Source: Halodesulfovibrio spirochaetisodalis
Lineage (GTDB): Bacteria > Desulfobacterota > Desulfovibrionia > Desulfovibrionales > Desulfovibrionaceae
Length of the DNA stretch: 64,000 nt
Direction: 5' to 3'
Assembly (NCBI RefSeq): GCF_001672295.1
Contig: NZ_JXMS01000001.1
Span: 62,001 to 126,000, forward strand
A model generated the notes under the pieces. That model was not told where the DNA came from, ran no database searches, and saw only the letters and a list, made by a program, of their open reading frames with translations. Below are positions 47,309-57,279 of the stretch, piece by piece. Position 1 is the stretch's first letter. The number at the start of each line of letters is the position of its first letter. A program made the translations under genes and the position numbers.

Positions 47309-47390
47309 AACTTCCTTCCTCCGGAATATAAAAGTTTGTAACTTGTGAATTACCGATTAGGTTTTTCATAAATCTAATCTTGTAGTTACT

Positions 47391-47437
47391 CTAACTAGAT
47401 AGACGATTGCGCTTGTGTCTGTAAAAATTCTAGTTAG
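47391..47437 (-). promoter_or_regulatory. 9-bp inverted repeat upstream of sat
   Basis: CTAACTAGA (47391-47399) and TCTAGTTAG (47429-47437) are perfect complements 29 bases apart, about 85-130 bases ahead of the sat start. Possible operator or leader hairpin. Confidence 0.45.
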
Positions 47438-47451
47438 TGCTTGAGACTGGT

Positions 47452-47469
47452 TTGTGAAAAAATAGACAA
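47452..47469 (-). promoter_or_regulatory. Rex-like box 1
   Basis: TTGTGAAAAAATAGACAA matches TTGTGA-N6-TCACAA except for two bases in the second half. It is 144 bases upstream of the sat ATG. Rex is known to repress sat in Desulfovibrio vulgaris in an NADH-dependent manner. Confidence 0.5.
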
Positions 47470-47641
47470 AAAGTCAAGAGCAAAAAAATAACTTTTTTAA
47501 ATGAATAAAATTAAATGTTTATATTGATGACATGGTGTCAAGAAAAAATAAAATAATGCCCTATATGCCGGAGCTTGGGAATAATAGTACAAATTAAACT
47601 CTGAAAAACGATCGAATTAGTAATTATAAAGCAAAAAAACT

Positions 47642-47659
47642 TTGTGAAAAAAGTCTCAA
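47642..47659. promoter_or_regulatory. Rex-like box 2
   Basis: TTGTGAAAAAAGTCTCAA differs from TTGTGA-N6-TCACAA at one base. It lies about 334 bases before sat and 318 before rpsL, close to a TATATATAGT element at 47681-47690. Confidence 0.45.
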
Positions 47660-47779
47660 TAGGGTGACCGCAGCGTTACATATATATAGTCAGATTAGCG
47701 CGATGATTATATCTGAAAAAAATAGCAAAAATTACTTGAACCCTATGGTAAAAAGACGTAAGTACCTGATTCGAAATTT

Positions 47780-47945
47780 CACGGGTCTGACTGTCGATGC
47801 CGAGCGGGCTGCTGGGCTGCATCGGGTCCCCGTTTGGAATAGATGAGCTGCTAACTTGCTTTTAGTTCTCCACTAAAGGCTTGTTGGTGCTTTTGTTGTG
47901 ATTGAGTTGCACCACGCAACGGAGCTGCTCATCCTGTACTAAGCG
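47780..47945 (+). promoter_or_regulatory. Structured leader of the str operon
   Basis: Hairpin arms CGATGC (47795-47800)/GCATCG (47819-47824) with extra GGGTC/GGGTC symmetry, then CTTTTAGT/ACTAAAGG (47859-47879), all followed by GATGAGC (47842-47848)/GCTCATC (47937-47943) as a closing stem. A candidate S7- or S12-responsive leader. Confidence 0.4.
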
Positions 47946-47976
47946 AACGACTTTGATTAATTCCTTTGGAGGAAAA

Positions 47977-48348
47977 ATGCCCACTATCAACCAACTTATC
48001 CGTAAGGAACGTAAGAAGGTTGTAAAACGTAAGAAAACCCCAGCGCTGCAGGCTTGTCCACAGCGTCGCGGCGTTTGTACTCGTGTTTACACCACTACGC
48101 CTAAAAAACCTAACTCCGCGCTGCGTAAAGTAGCTCGTGTACGCCTCACCAACGGCATCGAAGTAACTGCCTACATCCCTGGTGAAGGTCATAACCTGCA
48201 GGAACACTCCGTTGTTATGATCCGTGGTGGTCGTGTAAAAGACTTACCAGGTGTACGTTACCATATCGTACGTGGTACCCTCGACACCGCTGGTGTTGCA
48301 GATCGTCGCCAGGGCCGTTCCAAGTACGGCGCTAAGCGTCCTAAGTAA
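47977..48348 (+). CDS. rpsL: 30S ribosomal protein S12
   Basis: A 123-residue decoding-centre protein. Starts [13 protein letters not shown], with GGAGG five bases ahead of ATG 47977. [16 protein letters not shown] and [13 protein letters not shown] are unchanged at the positions linked to streptomycin resistance. First gene of rpsL-rpsG-fusA. Confidence 0.98.
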   Translation: MPTINQLIRKERKKVVKRKKTPALQACPQRRGVCTRVYTTTPKKPNSALRKVARVRLTNGIEVTAYIPGEGHNLQEHSVVMIRGGRVKDLPGVRYHIVRGTLDTAGVADRRQGRSKYGAKRPK

Positions 48349-48843
<495 letters not shown>

Positions 48844-48858
48844 TCTGAGGAGCTTGCT

Positions 48859-50934
48859 GTGTCTGCTAAAGTAGCTGTATCAAAACAGAGAAATATTGGT
48901 ATCATGGCCCACATTGATGCGGGCAAGACTACCACTACTGAACGTATTCTTTACTACACCGGCGTGTCTCACAAAATTGGTGAAACACATGACGGTGAGT
49001 CCAACATGGACTGGATGGAGCAGGAAAAAGAGCGTGGTATTACTATTACCTCTGCTGCTACCACCTGTTTCTGGAAAGATTACCGCATCAACATCATTGA
49101 TACACCGGGTCACGTTGACTTCACAATGGAAGTAGAACGTTCCCTTCGTGTTCTTGATGGTTCTGTGTGTGTATTTGACGCTGTTGCTGGTGTTGAGCCT
49201 CAGTCTGAGACTGTATGGCGTCAGGCTGACCGTTACGGTGTGCCTCGCATCTGCTTCATCAACAAAATGGACCGTATCGGTTCCGATTACTGGCGTGCAG
49301 TAGGCATGATCTCCGATCGTCTCGGTGCTAAGCCTATCTCTCTCCAGATTCCAATCGGTGCTGAAGACCATTTTGAAGGTATCATCGACCTCGTAACCGG
49401 CGAAGCTATCTACTACGATAAAGCTACCAAAGGTGCTGAGTTCGAAATCAAGCCTGTTCCTGCTGACCTGCAGGACCTGTTTGACGAAAAACGCCTTGAA
49501 ATGATGGAAGCTGCAGCTGAAGAAGACGAAGAGCTTTTCGAAAAATACCTCGGTGGTGAAGAACTCTCCGCTGATGAAATTAAGAATGCTCTGCGTAAAG
49601 CTACAATTGCGCGTTCAATCGTGCCTGTATTCTGTGGCTCTGCATTCCGTAACATGGGCGTACAGCCTCTGCTTGACGCGGTAGTTGACTACCTCCCAAG
49701 CCCGGTTGATATCCCAGCAATGGAAGGTAGCGATCCTGATAACGAAGAAGTGAAAATTCCTTGTCCATGTGATGACAAAGAACCTTTCTCCGCTCTCGTT
49801 TTCAAACTCGCTTCTGACCCATACATCGGTCACCTTTCTTTCAGCCGTATTTACTCCGGTAAAATCGAAACTGGTATGACCATTTACAATGCGAATACTG
49901 GTAAGAAAGAACGTGTTGGTCGTCTTCTCAAGATGCATGCTAACAAGCGTGAGGACATCAAAGAAGCATACGCTGGTGACATCGTAGCTGTTGTTGGTCT
50001 GAAAAACGTATCTACTGGTGACACCATCTGCGCGATGGATCGTCCGGTAGTTCTCGAGTCTCTCGATATTCCAGATCCAGTTATCGAAGTTGCTATTGAG
50101 CCTAAAACAAAAGCTGACCGTGACGCTCTGTCCGCAGCTCTTGCTAAGCTCGCTAAAGAAGATCCATCCTTCCGTGTTAAAGGTGATGACGAAACTGGTC
50201 AGACCCTTATCTCCGGTATGGGTGAGCTTCACCTCGACATCATTGTTGACCGTCTTACCCGCGAATTTAGCGTTAACGCTAACGTTGGTAAGCCTCAGGT
50301 AGCCTACCGTGAAACTATCACCAAGGTTGCTAAAGAAGATCACAAGTACGCTAAGCAGTCTGGTGGTCGCGGTCAGTACGGTCATGTTGTTATTGAAATC
50401 GAGCCTAACCCAGAGAAAGGCTACGAGTTCACTAACTCCATTACCGGTGGTGTTATTCCTAAAGAATACATCCCAGCTGTTGACAAAGGTATTCAGGAAG
50501 CACTCAAAAGCGGTGTTTACGCTGGATTCCCAACTGTTGACGTTAAAGTTAACCTCGTATTCGGTTCTTACCACGACGTTGACTCCTCTGAGCAGGCATT
50601 CTACATCGCTGGTTCTATGGCGATTAAAGCTGCTTGTAAGAAAGCTGGTCCTCAGATCCTCGAGCCTATCATGGGCGTAGAGGTTGTAACTCCTGAGGAA
50701 TACCTTGGCGACGTAATGGGTGACCTTAACGGTCGTCGTGGTCGTGTACAGGGTATGAACACCCGTGCTAACGCTCAGGTTATTGATGCGATGGTTCCGC
50801 TTTCCGAAATGTTCGGTTACGCAACTGACCTTCGCTCTAAAACTCAGGGTCGTGCGAACTTCACTATGCAGTTCGACCACTACGAGCCTGTACCTAACTC
50901 TATTGCTGACGAAATCGTTAGCAGTAAAGCTTAG
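48859..50934 (+). CDS. fusA: Elongation factor G
   Basis: The 691-residue translational GTPase drives translocation and ribosome recycling. G1 [10 protein letters not shown] (about 17-26), switch/G2 [12 protein letters not shown]3 DTPGHVDF, G4 NKMD. Domains II-V follow, with GRGRVQGMN near the end. The start is GTG at 48859, with GAGGAG eight bases ahead. The gene ends in a terminator, and tuf, the usual next gene, is absent. Confidence 0.98.
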   Translation: MSAKVAVSKQRNIGIMAHIDAGKTTTTERILYYTGVSHKIGETHDGESNMDWMEQEKERGITITSAATTCFWKDYRINIIDTPGHVDFTMEVERSLRVLDGSVCVFDAVAGVEPQSETVWRQADRYGVPRICFINKMDRIGSDYWRAVGMISDRLGAKPISLQIPIGAEDHFEGIIDLVTGEAIYYDKATKGAEFEIKPVPADLQDLFDEKRLEMMEAAAEEDEELFEKYLGGEELSADEIKNALRKATIARSIVPVFCGSAFRNMGVQPLLDAVVDYLPSPVDIPAMEGSDPDNEEVKIPCPCDDKEPFSALVFKLASDPYIGHLSFSRIYSGKIETGMTIYNANTGKKERVGRLLKMHANKREDIKEAYAGDIVAVVGLKNVSTGDTICAMDRPVVLESLDIPDPVIEVAIEPKTKADRDALSAALAKLAKEDPSFRVKGDDETGQTLISGMGELHLDIIVDRLTREFSVNANVGKPQVAYRETITKVAKEDHKYAKQSGGRGQYGHVVIEIEPNPEKGYEFTNSITGGVIPKEYIPAVDKGIQEALKSGVYAGFPTVDVKVNLVFGSYHDVDSSEQAFYIAGSMAIKAACKKAGPQILEPIMGVEVVTPEEYLGDVMGDLNGRRGRVQGMNTRANAQVIDAMVPLSEMFGYATDLRSKTQGRANFTMQFDHYEPVPNSIADEIVSSKA

Positions 50935-50959
50935 TATCTGAGTAATCAGACGATATAAT

Positions 50960-50991
50960 GCTCCGGTCATCGCAAGGTGGCCGGAGCTTTT
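50960..50991 (+). terminator. Terminator of the str operon
   Basis: A perfect 7-bp stem GCTCCGG/CCGGAGC with a 14-base loop, followed by TTTTCT. Confidence 0.85.
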
Positions 50992-51054
50992 CTGGTTAGA
51001 AAAGGTAGGCTAAGTATAATTCAACATATCGTAAGAAAAAATACGAAAAAGGTG

Positions 51055-51083
51055 TTGACGTTAGTGCTTGTCTCACATATAAG
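51055..51083 (+). promoter_or_regulatory. Sigma70 promoter of the S10 operon
   Basis: TTGACG (51055-51060), exactly 17 bases, then TATAAG (51078-51083). The best-matching promoter seen in the window. Transcription would start near 51090, about 580 bases before rpsJ. Confidence 0.75.
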
Positions 51084-51113
51084 TCTTTCTCGCTTGAGAC
51101 GAACTCTGTTTTG

Positions 51114-51185
51114 TTCTTAAGCACAAAAACTCCTCCTCACAAATTTGGAGGTTAAGAATGGGTTGAGCCCATTCTGCTGTTTTTT
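51114..51185 (+). promoter_or_regulatory. Attenuator-like element of the S10 leader
   Basis: AGAATGGG (51155-51162) and CCCATTCT (51168-51175) form a perfect terminator stem followed by GCTG and six T. Its left arm overlaps TTAAGAA (51152-51158), which can instead pair with TTCTTAA (51114-51120), stabilised by CTCC/GGAG. The two folds exclude each other. Confidence 0.6.
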
Positions 51186-51479
51186 GACATTTGCAGGCGT
51201 TTCTTGATGCTGCATTATGTCGTGCCGTTCCAGCAAGGACCGTGTTTTGCTGTAAGGTGCACATACAAATTTAAGTGTTTATACCACTTGCATCTTGGAA
51301 CCCCTGCGGGCCCTCCATGTCTATTGTTTCTACACAATATGCATGGAACGGGTGACGACATTTGGGCGTTCTTCGCAAATAGTGGAGTAGAGGTCTTTTG
51401 ATGTTGTCACGCTGGGCTGGCATGTCACACATCACAATCCCTCTCTTCTTTTCTCCATTATTTACGAATAACAAATTTC

Positions 51480-51626
51480 GAACTCGCTTCGAGTTCTCCT
51501 GTCCTCTGTCGTTCTTAGGGCAAGATGCATCTGTTCAGCCGTTACTTTACAGAGATTTTCATCTTGTACCGTCGTGAGGAAATTTCTGCTTATTGCAGTT
51601 TGGATCATTCCCCTCACGGAATGATC
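51480..51626 (+). promoter_or_regulatory. Hairpins in the rpsJ-proximal leader
   Basis: GAACTCG-ctt-CGAGTTC (51480-51496) and GATCATTCC/GGAATGATC with a six-base loop (51603-51626) are perfect stems. A candidate S4/L4-type feedback structure. No known motif is matched. Confidence 0.45.
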
Positions 51627-51667
51627 ACAGGTAAGGGTCTCGTATCCCTAATATGGAGTAATAAACT

Positions 51668-51985
51668 ATGACAACTGTTAGCAGTGATCGTATCAGAATC
51701 AAGCTTAAAGCTTACGATTACCGCATCCTTGATAAGGCTGTGGCAGAGATCGTTGATACGGCGCGCAACACGGGTGCAGGGGTTGCTGGTCCAATCCCAC
51801 TCCCAACAAACATTCACAAGTTCACGGTCAACCGTTCTGTACACGTAGACAAAAAGTCTCGCGAGCAGTTCGAAATGCGCATCCACAAGCGTCTTATGGA
51901 TATCCTTGAGCCTACTCAACAGACCGTTGATGCTCTTGGAAAGCTCAGTCTACCTGCTGGCGTGGACGTTGAGATTAAACTCTAG
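51668..51985 (+). CDS. rpsJ: 30S ribosomal protein S10
   Basis: A 105-residue small-subunit protein, also the NusE partner of NusB in antitermination. Contains [17 protein letters not shown] at the start and the S10 loop [17 protein letters not shown]. First gene of the long S10-spc-alpha run. SD ATGGAGT lies upstream. Confidence 0.98.
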   Translation: MTTVSSDRIRIKLKAYDYRILDKAVAEIVDTARNTGAGVAGPIPLPTNIHKFTVNRSVHVDKKSREQFEMRIHKRLMDILEPTQQTVDALGKLSLPAGVDVEIKL

Positions 51986-51997
51986 CGAGAGGTAATC

Positions 51998-52627
51998 ATG
52001 ACTGAGAAATTAGGAATCTTGGGCCGCAAGGTTGGCATGACCCGTATTTTCGCTAACGATGGTTCTGCTGTTGCAGTAACAGTTATCGAAGCAGGTCCAT
52101 GCCCTGTAATCCAGAAAAAAGATGCGGCTACTGACGGATATAATGCAGTTCAGATTGCATTTGGTGAAGCTAAAGAAAAGCACGTAACCAAAGCAATGCG
52201 TGGTCACTTTGCAAAAGCTGATCGCGGTCTGTTCCGCAACACATGCGAAATTCGTCTCGCGGAAGCACCAGAACTGGAAGTTGGTCAGGACATCACTGCA
52301 GAGATCTTCGCTGCAGGTGAAAAAGTTCGTGTGACCGGCACTACAATTGGTAAAGGCTTCCAGGGCGTAATGAAGCGCTGGAACTTCGCTGGTATGCCTG
52401 CTTCCCACGGTCACGAAAAAGTGCACCGTTCCCCAGGCTCCATTGGTCACGCAACTTTCCCGGGTAAAGTGTTCAAAGGCAAGAAAATGCCTGGTCACAT
52501 GGGTAACGTTCGTCAGACCACATCTAACCTCGAAGTCGTCGCTGTTCGCGCCGATGAGAACCTCATCCTGGTTAAGGGTGCAGTACCTGGTCCTAAGAAT
52601 GGCCTCGTACTGGTACGTAAGCAGTAA
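51998..52627 (+). CDS. rplC: 50S ribosomal protein L3
   Basis: A 209-residue protein that nucleates 50S assembly. Signature [13 protein letters not shown] (about 113-125) and the conserved Gln-bearing loop in [16 protein letters not shown], which reaches the peptidyl-transferase centre. 12-base gap from rpsJ. Confidence 0.98.
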   Translation: MTEKLGILGRKVGMTRIFANDGSAVAVTVIEAGPCPVIQKKDAATDGYNAVQIAFGEAKEKHVTKAMRGHFAKADRGLFRNTCEIRLAEAPELEVGQDITAEIFAAGEKVRVTGTTIGKGFQGVMKRWNFAGMPASHGHEKVHRSPGSIGHATFPGKVFKGKKMPGHMGNVRQTTSNLEVVAVRADENLILVKGAVPGPKNGLVLVRKQ

Positions 52628-52639
52628 AGGGGTACTACA

Positions 52640-53260
52640 GTGGCTGTTGTAAAATTATACGATCAGAACAAAGCAGAAGCTGGTGAAATCACTCTGGCTC
52701 CTGAAGTGTTCGAGGTCGAGGTAAAACCCGAGATCCTGAACCTTGTTGTACGCGCACAGCGTGCAGCTAAGCGTGCAGGCACCCACGCAGTTAAGGGCCG
52801 CTCCGATGTTCGTGGCGGTGGCGCTAAACCTTGGCGTCAGAAAGGTACCGGTCGCGCACGTGCTGGTTCCTCCCGTTCCCCAATCTGGCGTGGTGGTGCT
52901 GTGACTTTTGGTCCTCAGCCCCGCGACTATGGGTTTAAGGTAAATAAAAAGGTTCGTCGCCTTGCTATTAAAATGGCTCTGTCTTCCCGCCTTGCTGGTG
53001 AGAATCTCATGGTCGTTAAAGGCATCGAACTGCCGGAAGTAAAGACTAAGCTCATGGCTGGTGTTACCGAAGCACTCGGTCTGAACAAAGCACTCATCGT
53101 TGCAAAAGACCTCGATGAAAAGCTCGTTCTTTCCGCACGTAACCTTCCAGGTATCACTGTACAGTCCGTTGAGCAGCTGAACGTATACGATGTTCTTCGT
53201 CACAAGCAGCTTGTTCTGCTCGAAGGCGCTGTTGAATCCGTTCAGGAACGACTGAAGTAG
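52640..53260 (+). CDS. rplD: 50S ribosomal protein L4
   Basis: A 206-residue exit-tunnel protein and the classical repressor of the S10 operon. Tunnel loop KPWRQKGTGRARAGSSRSP (about 63-81). GTG start at 52640, supported by AAAGGGG upstream. If autoregulation is kept here, the long leader before rpsJ is the likely target. Confidence 0.98.
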   Translation: MAVVKLYDQNKAEAGEITLAPEVFEVEVKPEILNLVVRAQRAAKRAGTHAVKGRSDVRGGGAKPWRQKGTGRARAGSSRSPIWRGGAVTFGPQPRDYGFKVNKKVRRLAIKMALSSRLAGENLMVVKGIELPEVKTKLMAGVTEALGLNKALIVAKDLDEKLVLSARNLPGITVQSVEQLNVYDVLRHKQLVLLEGAVESVQERLK

Positions 53261-53272
53261 AGGTAGGGTCAC

Positions 53273-53563
53273 ATGAATTATACTAAGATCCTCATCAAGC
53301 CGCTTGTCTCTGAAAAAGCTACCTTCCTCAAAGAAGAAGCTCAGCAGGTTACATTTTATGTAGCACCTTCTGCTAACAAGATTGAGATCAAGAAGGCTGT
53401 AGAAGAAGCCTACAATGTTAAAGTTGCAGGTGTTAACGTAGTGAGACGTCGCCCTCAGCCTAGAGTACGTCATGGCCGCACTGTTGGTCAGATCTCTGGC
53501 TACAAGAAAGCGTACGTGACTCTGGCCGCTGGCGAAAAAATCGAATTCTTCGAGGGAGTGTAA
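53273..53563 (+). CDS. rplW: 50S ribosomal protein L23
   Basis: A 96-residue tunnel-exit protein that docks trigger factor and SRP. LIKPLVSEKATFLKEE at the N-terminus and ANKIEIKKAVEEAYNVKV are typical. Three bases separate its stop from rplB. Confidence 0.97.
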   Translation: MNYTKILIKPLVSEKATFLKEEAQQVTFYVAPSANKIEIKKAVEEAYNVKVAGVNVVRRRPQPRVRHGRTVGQISGYKKAYVTLAAGEKIEFFEGV

Positions 53564-53566
53564 GCA

Positions 53567-54397
53567 ATGGCTGTTCGTAAGCTTAAGCCTACTTCTCCGG
53601 GTCGTCGCTCCCAGACTATTTCCCTCTTCGAGGAAATCACTCGTAGCACCCCAGAGAAGTCTTTGACTGAAGGCCTGTCCAAAAAAGCAGGTCGCAACAA
53701 CTACGGTCGTATTACTCAGCGTCGTCGTGGCGGTGGACACAAACGTCTTTACCGTATCATCGATTTTAAACGTAACAAGTTCGATATCCCTGCAACTATT
53801 GCACACATCGAATACGACCCTAACCGTTCCGCTCGTATCGCTCTTCTGCACTACGCAGACGGCGAAAAGCGTTACATCATTGCTCCGGTTGGCGTAAAAC
53901 AGGGTGATGTTATTATTGCAGGTGAAACTGCAGACATCAAACCTGGTAACGCTCTTCCAATGAGCAAGATTCCGGTTGGTACAATCATTCACAACATCGA
54001 GCTTGCTCCTGGCCGTGGCGGACAGTTCTGCCGTGCTGCTGGTGCATATGCACAGCTCGTTGCTAAAGAAGGCAAATACGCTCTCTTGCGCATGCCTTCT
54101 GGTGAAGTGCGTAAGGTTCTTTTGACCTGTATCGCAACCGTTGGTCAGGTTGGTAACGTAACTCACGAGAAAATTCGTATCGGTAAAGCTGGCCGTAACC
54201 GCTGGCTCGGTAACCGTCCGAAAGTTCGTGGTGTTGCAATGAACCCTATCGATCACCCACTCGGTGGTGGTGAAGGTCGTAGCTCTGGTGGTCGCCATCC
54301 GGTTACCCCTTGGGGCGTACCTACCAAAGGCTACAAGACTCGCGACAAGAAGAAAGCTTCCAACAAGCTCATCGTTAAGCGTCGCGGTCAGAAGTAG
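53567..54397 (+). CDS. rplB: 50S ribosomal protein L2
   Basis: A 276-residue protein needed for subunit association and peptidyl transfer. Carries the conserved C-terminal [20 protein letters not shown] with the functionally important His. ATG at 53567. Confidence 0.98.
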   Translation: MAVRKLKPTSPGRRSQTISLFEEITRSTPEKSLTEGLSKKAGRNNYGRITQRRRGGGHKRLYRIIDFKRNKFDIPATIAHIEYDPNRSARIALLHYADGEKRYIIAPVGVKQGDVIIAGETADIKPGNALPMSKIPVGTIIHNIELAPGRGGQFCRAAGAYAQLVAKEGKYALLRMPSGEVRKVLLTCIATVGQVGNVTHEKIRIGKAGRNRWLGNRPKVRGVAMNPIDHPLGGGEGRSSGGRHPVTPWGVPTKGYKTRDKKKASNKLIVKRRGQK

Positions 54398-54406
54398 GAG
54401 TAGAAA

Positions 54407-54688
54407 ATGCCTAGGTCTCTTAAAAAAGGTCCTTTTGTCGACGACCATCTTCTCCGAAAAGTTGAGAAGGCTCAGGAAAGTGGCGATCGCCGCGTGATCA
54501 AGACTTGGTCCCGTCGTTCCATGATTCTTCCTGAAATGGTAGGCCTTACCTTTGCGGTTCATAATGGTAAGAAATTCATCCCTGTATTCGTGACTGAGAA
54601 CATGGTTGGTCACAAATTCGGTGAATTCTCCCCGACCCGCACTTACTACGGCCATGCTGCCGACAAAAAGAGCAAGGCTAAACGCTAG
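54407..54688 (+). CDS. rpsS: 30S ribosomal protein S19
   Basis: A 93-residue head protein that contacts tRNA in the A site with S13. [16 protein letters not shown] and [17 protein letters not shown] are diagnostic. Nine bases after rplB. Confidence 0.98.
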   Translation: MPRSLKKGPFVDDHLLRKVEKAQESGDRRVIKTWSRRSMILPEMVGLTFAVHNGKKFIPVFVTENMVGHKFGEFSPTRTYYGHAADKKSKAKR

Positions 54689-54703
54689 GGCAGGTGAAGT
54701 AAT

Positions 54704-55036
54704 ATGCAAGCTCAAGCTACCGCCAAGTTCGTACGCGTATCTACACGCAAGACCCGTCTCGTTGCTAAAAACGTTGTTGGTCTGCCAGTAGAAGACGCTG
54801 TAAATATCCTTAAGTTCACCCCGAACAAAGGTGCAGCAGTTATTAACAAAGTGCTGCACTCTGCAATTGCCAACGCCGAACAGGTTCCTGGCTCTGATGT
54901 GGATGCTCTCGTGGTGAAACAGGTTATAGTCAACGAGGGTCCAACCTGGAAACGCTTTATGCCTCGTGCACAGGGTCGCGCAACTCGCATCCTGAAGCGT
55001 ACCAGCCACATCACTGTCATTCTCGAAGAAAGTTAG
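54704..55036 (+). CDS. rplV: 50S ribosomal protein L22
   Basis: A 110-residue protein whose hairpin lines the exit tunnel near the macrolide site. Signature ATRILKRTSHITVILEE at the C-terminus, and KFVRVSTRKTRLVAKNV at the start. 15-base gap from rpsS. Confidence 0.98.
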   Translation: MQAQATAKFVRVSTRKTRLVAKNVVGLPVEDAVNILKFTPNKGAAVINKVLHSAIANAEQVPGSDVDALVVKQVIVNEGPTWKRFMPRAQGRATRILKRTSHITVILEES

Positions 55037-55045
55037 GATACAGTT

Positions 55046-55687
55046 ATGGGACAAAAAGTACATCCATATGGTTTCCGTCTTGGTTTTAACAAGAACTGGA
55101 GATCTCGCTGGTTCAGCAAAAAAGAATATCCTGCCTTTGTCTTCGAAGATAATAAAATTCGTAAGTACGTAAAAAAGGCCCTGTATCACGCAGGTATTGC
55201 TGACATTGAAATCGAACGCGCTGGCGGAAAAGTTCGTCTTATCCTTAGCACAGCACGTCCGGGTATTGTCATCGGCCGTAAGGGCGTAGAAATCGAAAAG
55301 CTTCGTGCTGATCTTCGTGGTAAATTCCAGCGTGAATTCTCCATCGAAGTTAACGAAATCCGTCGCCCTGAAACCAATGCACAGCTTGTAGCTGAGAACA
55401 TTGCTATGCAGCTGGAACGCCGTGTTGCTTTCCGTCGCGCTATGAAACGCACTGTTTCCATGGCTCGCAAGTTCGGTGCAGAAGGTATCAAAGTATCTTG
55501 TGCTGGCCGTCTGGCAGGCGCTGAAATCGCACGTACCGAATGGTACCGCGAAGGTCAGGTTCCGCTTCAGACTCTGCGCGCTGATATCGACTACGGTTTT
55601 GCAGAAGCTTCCACCACTTACGGTATCATCGGTATTAAAGTCTGGATCTACAAAGGCGAAATCCTTGACAGTGAGGTAGGGCAGTAA
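55046..55687 (+). CDS. rpsC: 30S ribosomal protein S3
   Basis: A 213-residue protein at the mRNA entry channel. N-terminal [16 protein letters not shown]-type motif [13 protein letters not shown] (about 72-84) and C-terminal domain with [14 protein letters not shown]. Its TAA overlaps the rplP ATG by one base. Confidence 0.98.
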   Translation: MGQKVHPYGFRLGFNKNWRSRWFSKKEYPAFVFEDNKIRKYVKKALYHAGIADIEIERAGGKVRLILSTARPGIVIGRKGVEIEKLRADLRGKFQREFSIEVNEIRRPETNAQLVAENIAMQLERRVAFRRAMKRTVSMARKFGAEGIKVSCAGRLAGAEIARTEWYREGQVPLQTLRADIDYGFAEASTTYGIIGIKVWIYKGEILDSEVGQ

Positions 55688-56100
55688 TGCTTCAGCCTAG
55701 AAAGACTAAATTCCGCAAGCAGCAGACAGGCCGTCTGAGAGGCAAAGCCACTCGCGGTAATACTATTGCTTTCGGTGACATCGGTTTGAAAGCGCTCGAA
55801 CATGGCAAGATCTCCAACCAGCAGATTGAATCTGCTCGTATTGCGATGATCCGTCATATTCGACGTGGTGGTAAAGTTTGGATCCGTATTTTCCCGGATC
55901 ACGTGAAAACCTCTAAGCCTCTTGAAGTTCGTCAGGGTAAAGGTAAGGGCGCACCATGTGGTTGGTACGCACCTGTTAAGCCTGGTCGTATCCTGTACGA
56001 AATCAAAGGTGTTGATATCGAGCTTGCTAAAGAAGCGCTGAAACGTGCATCTTACAAGCTTCCTATCAAGACTACTATCGTGGTTAAGGAGGGGCTCTAG
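55687..56100 (+). CDS. rplP: 50S ribosomal protein L16
   Basis: A 137-residue protein beside the A-site tRNA elbow. Conserved [12 protein letters not shown], and [18 protein letters not shown] in the middle. Start overlaps the rpsC stop. One base from rpmC. Confidence 0.98.
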   Translation: MLQPRKTKFRKQQTGRLRGKATRGNTIAFGDIGLKALEHGKISNQQIESARIAMIRHIRRGGKVWIRIFPDHVKTSKPLEVRQGKGKGAPCGWYAPVKPGRILYEIKGVDIELAKEALKRASYKLPIKTTIVVKEGL

Positions 56101-56101
56101 A

Positions 56102-56290
56102 ATGAAAGCCGCAGAACTTAAAAAACTTAGCGTTGAAGAACTCAACACTAAGCTGGAAGAAGCTCGCAAGGAACTTTTTGACTTGCGTTTCAAGCATGCA
56201 ACTGCACAGCTTGATAACACTTCCGGTATTCCTGCTACAAAACGTGCTATTGCACGTATTTTGACCATTTTGAAGGAAAAGGGAGCGTAA
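56102..56290 (+). CDS. rpmC: 50S ribosomal protein L29
   Basis: A 62-residue two-helix protein at the tunnel exit ([18 protein letters not shown]). ATG at 56102 follows AAGGAGG. The open frame upstream belongs to the overlap with rplP. One base from rpsQ. Confidence 0.97.
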   Translation: MKAAELKKLSVEELNTKLEEARKELFDLRFKHATAQLDNTSGIPATKRAIARILTILKEKGA

Positions 56291-56291
56291 A

Positions 56292-56558
56292 ATGTCCGAA
56301 GCTATTGAACAGCGGAAGGGTCGCGCGCTCGTTGGTACTGTTGTGAGTGACAAGAACGACAAAACTATTGTTGTTCGCGTTGAGACACTCGTTAAGCACC
56401 CACTTCTCAAAAAGTACATTCGTCGTCGTAAGAAGTTTACTGCTCACGACCCTAACAACGAATGCGCTATGGGTGACAAGGTAAAAATCATCGAGTTCCG
56501 TCCACTCAGTCGCAACAAACGCTGGCATCTCGTTTCTGTTTTGGAAAAAGCCGTTTAG
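56292..56558 (+). CDS. rpsQ: 30S ribosomal protein S17
   Basis: An 88-residue 16S rRNA-binding OB-fold protein. Family core [17 protein letters not shown], and later [19 protein letters not shown]. Coupled to rpmC by a one-base gap. Confidence 0.97.
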   Translation: MSEAIEQRKGRALVGTVVSDKNDKTIVVRVETLVKHPLLKKYIRRRKKFTAHDPNNECAMGDKVKIIEFRPLSRNKRWHLVSVLEKAV

Positions 56559-56567
56559 GGGTTTGCT

Positions 56568-56936
56568 ATGATTCAGGTAGAATCTACTCTTGAAGTAGCG
56601 GACAACTCCGGTGCCAAAAAAGTTGCTTGTATTAAAGTTCTCGGCGGTTCTAAACGCCGTTATGCTTCTGTAGGCGACATCATCGTAGTATCCGTGAAAG
56701 AGGCTATGCCTCATTCTAAGGTGAAAAAAGGTGACGTGATGAAAGCTGTTGTTGTGCGCACGAAGAAAGAAATTCGTCGCGTAGATGGCACTTACATCAA
56801 GTTTGACACCAACGCAGCAGTAGTGCTGAACAAGCAGGGCGAACCTGTAGGTACTCGTATCTTCGGCCCAGTTGCTCGCGAACTTCGCGGCAAGGGTTAC
56901 ATGAAGATTGTATCTCTCGCACCTGAGGTATTGTAG
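56568..56936 (+). CDS. rplN: 50S ribosomal protein L14
   Basis: A 122-residue intersubunit bridge protein. Starts [17 protein letters not shown]. Signature [19 protein letters not shown] near the end. First gene of the spc-type segment, with no gap suggesting a new promoter (nine bases from rpsQ). Confidence 0.98.
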   Translation: MIQVESTLEVADNSGAKKVACIKVLGGSKRRYASVGDIIVVSVKEAMPHSKVKKGDVMKAVVVRTKKEIRRVDGTYIKFDTNAAVVLNKQGEPVGTRIFGPVARELRGKGYMKIVSLAPEVL

Positions 56937-56944
56937 GAGAAACC

Positions 56945-57268
56945 ATGAAACAGTATCGTATCCATAAAGACGACAAAGTCATGGTAACCTCCGGTAAGGA
57001 CAAAGGCAAAATCGGCAAAGTTACTAAGATCCTTCGTAAGAAAGATCGTGTAGTTGTCGAGGGTGCAAATATGGTTAAGCGTCACACTAAGGCGAACCCA
57101 TATGCGCAGCAGCCTGGTGGAATCGTCGAAAAAGAGATGCCTATTCACGTTTCTAACGTGATGGTCATGTGTGGTGCTTGTGCTGAACCTACTCGCGTAG
57201 GCTACCGCCGCACCGAAGACGGTAAAAAAGTGCGCTTCTGCAAGAAGTGTAACGAAATTCTTGGGTAG
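56945..57268 (+). CDS. rplX: 50S ribosomal protein L24
   Basis: A 107-residue assembly initiator with a KOW motif ([19 protein letters not shown]). Four Cys in two pairs ([15 protein letters not shown]) form a zinc-ribbon-like tail seen in many delta-proteobacterial L24 proteins. Confidence 0.97.
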   Translation: MKQYRIHKDDKVMVTSGKDKGKIGKVTKILRKKDRVVVEGANMVKRHTKANPYAQQPGGIVEKEMPIHVSNVMVMCGACAEPTRVGYRRTEDGKKVRFCKKCNEILG

Positions 57269-57279
57269 GGTGAAAGACG

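Larger units (their letters stand above)
47309..47976. other. Divergent regulatory region, sat and str operon
   Basis: No gene. The sat side has hairpin GATTAG/CTAATC (47355-47360, 47374-47379), inverted repeat CTAACTAGA/TCTAGTTAG (47391-47399, 47429-47437) and a Rex-like box. The rpsL side has a second Rex-like box and a structured leader (47780-47945). Confidence 0.6.
50935..51667. other. Long leader region between fusA and rpsJ
   Basis: No gene. After the str terminator it holds a strong promoter (51055-51083), an attenuator-like element (51114-51185), a C/T-rich stretch, and hairpins close to rpsJ (51480-51496 and 51603-51626). Confidence 0.7.

Noticed and set aside
46136-47341. 401-codon frame antisense to sat
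   Set aside because: sat on the minus strand is unambiguous. The product is Phe/Val-rich and resembles nothing.
47664-47846. 60-codon frame before rpsL
   Set aside because: Lies in the leader with its paired segments, with no SD.
49615-50970. 451-codon frame antisense to fusA
   Set aside because: fusA is certain. A shadow of its codon bias.
52655-55189. 844-codon open frame on the minus strand
   Set aside because: It lies fully antisense to rplD-rplW-rplB-rpsS-rplV. Biased codon use of ribosomal genes keeps the opposite frame open. No family resemblance.
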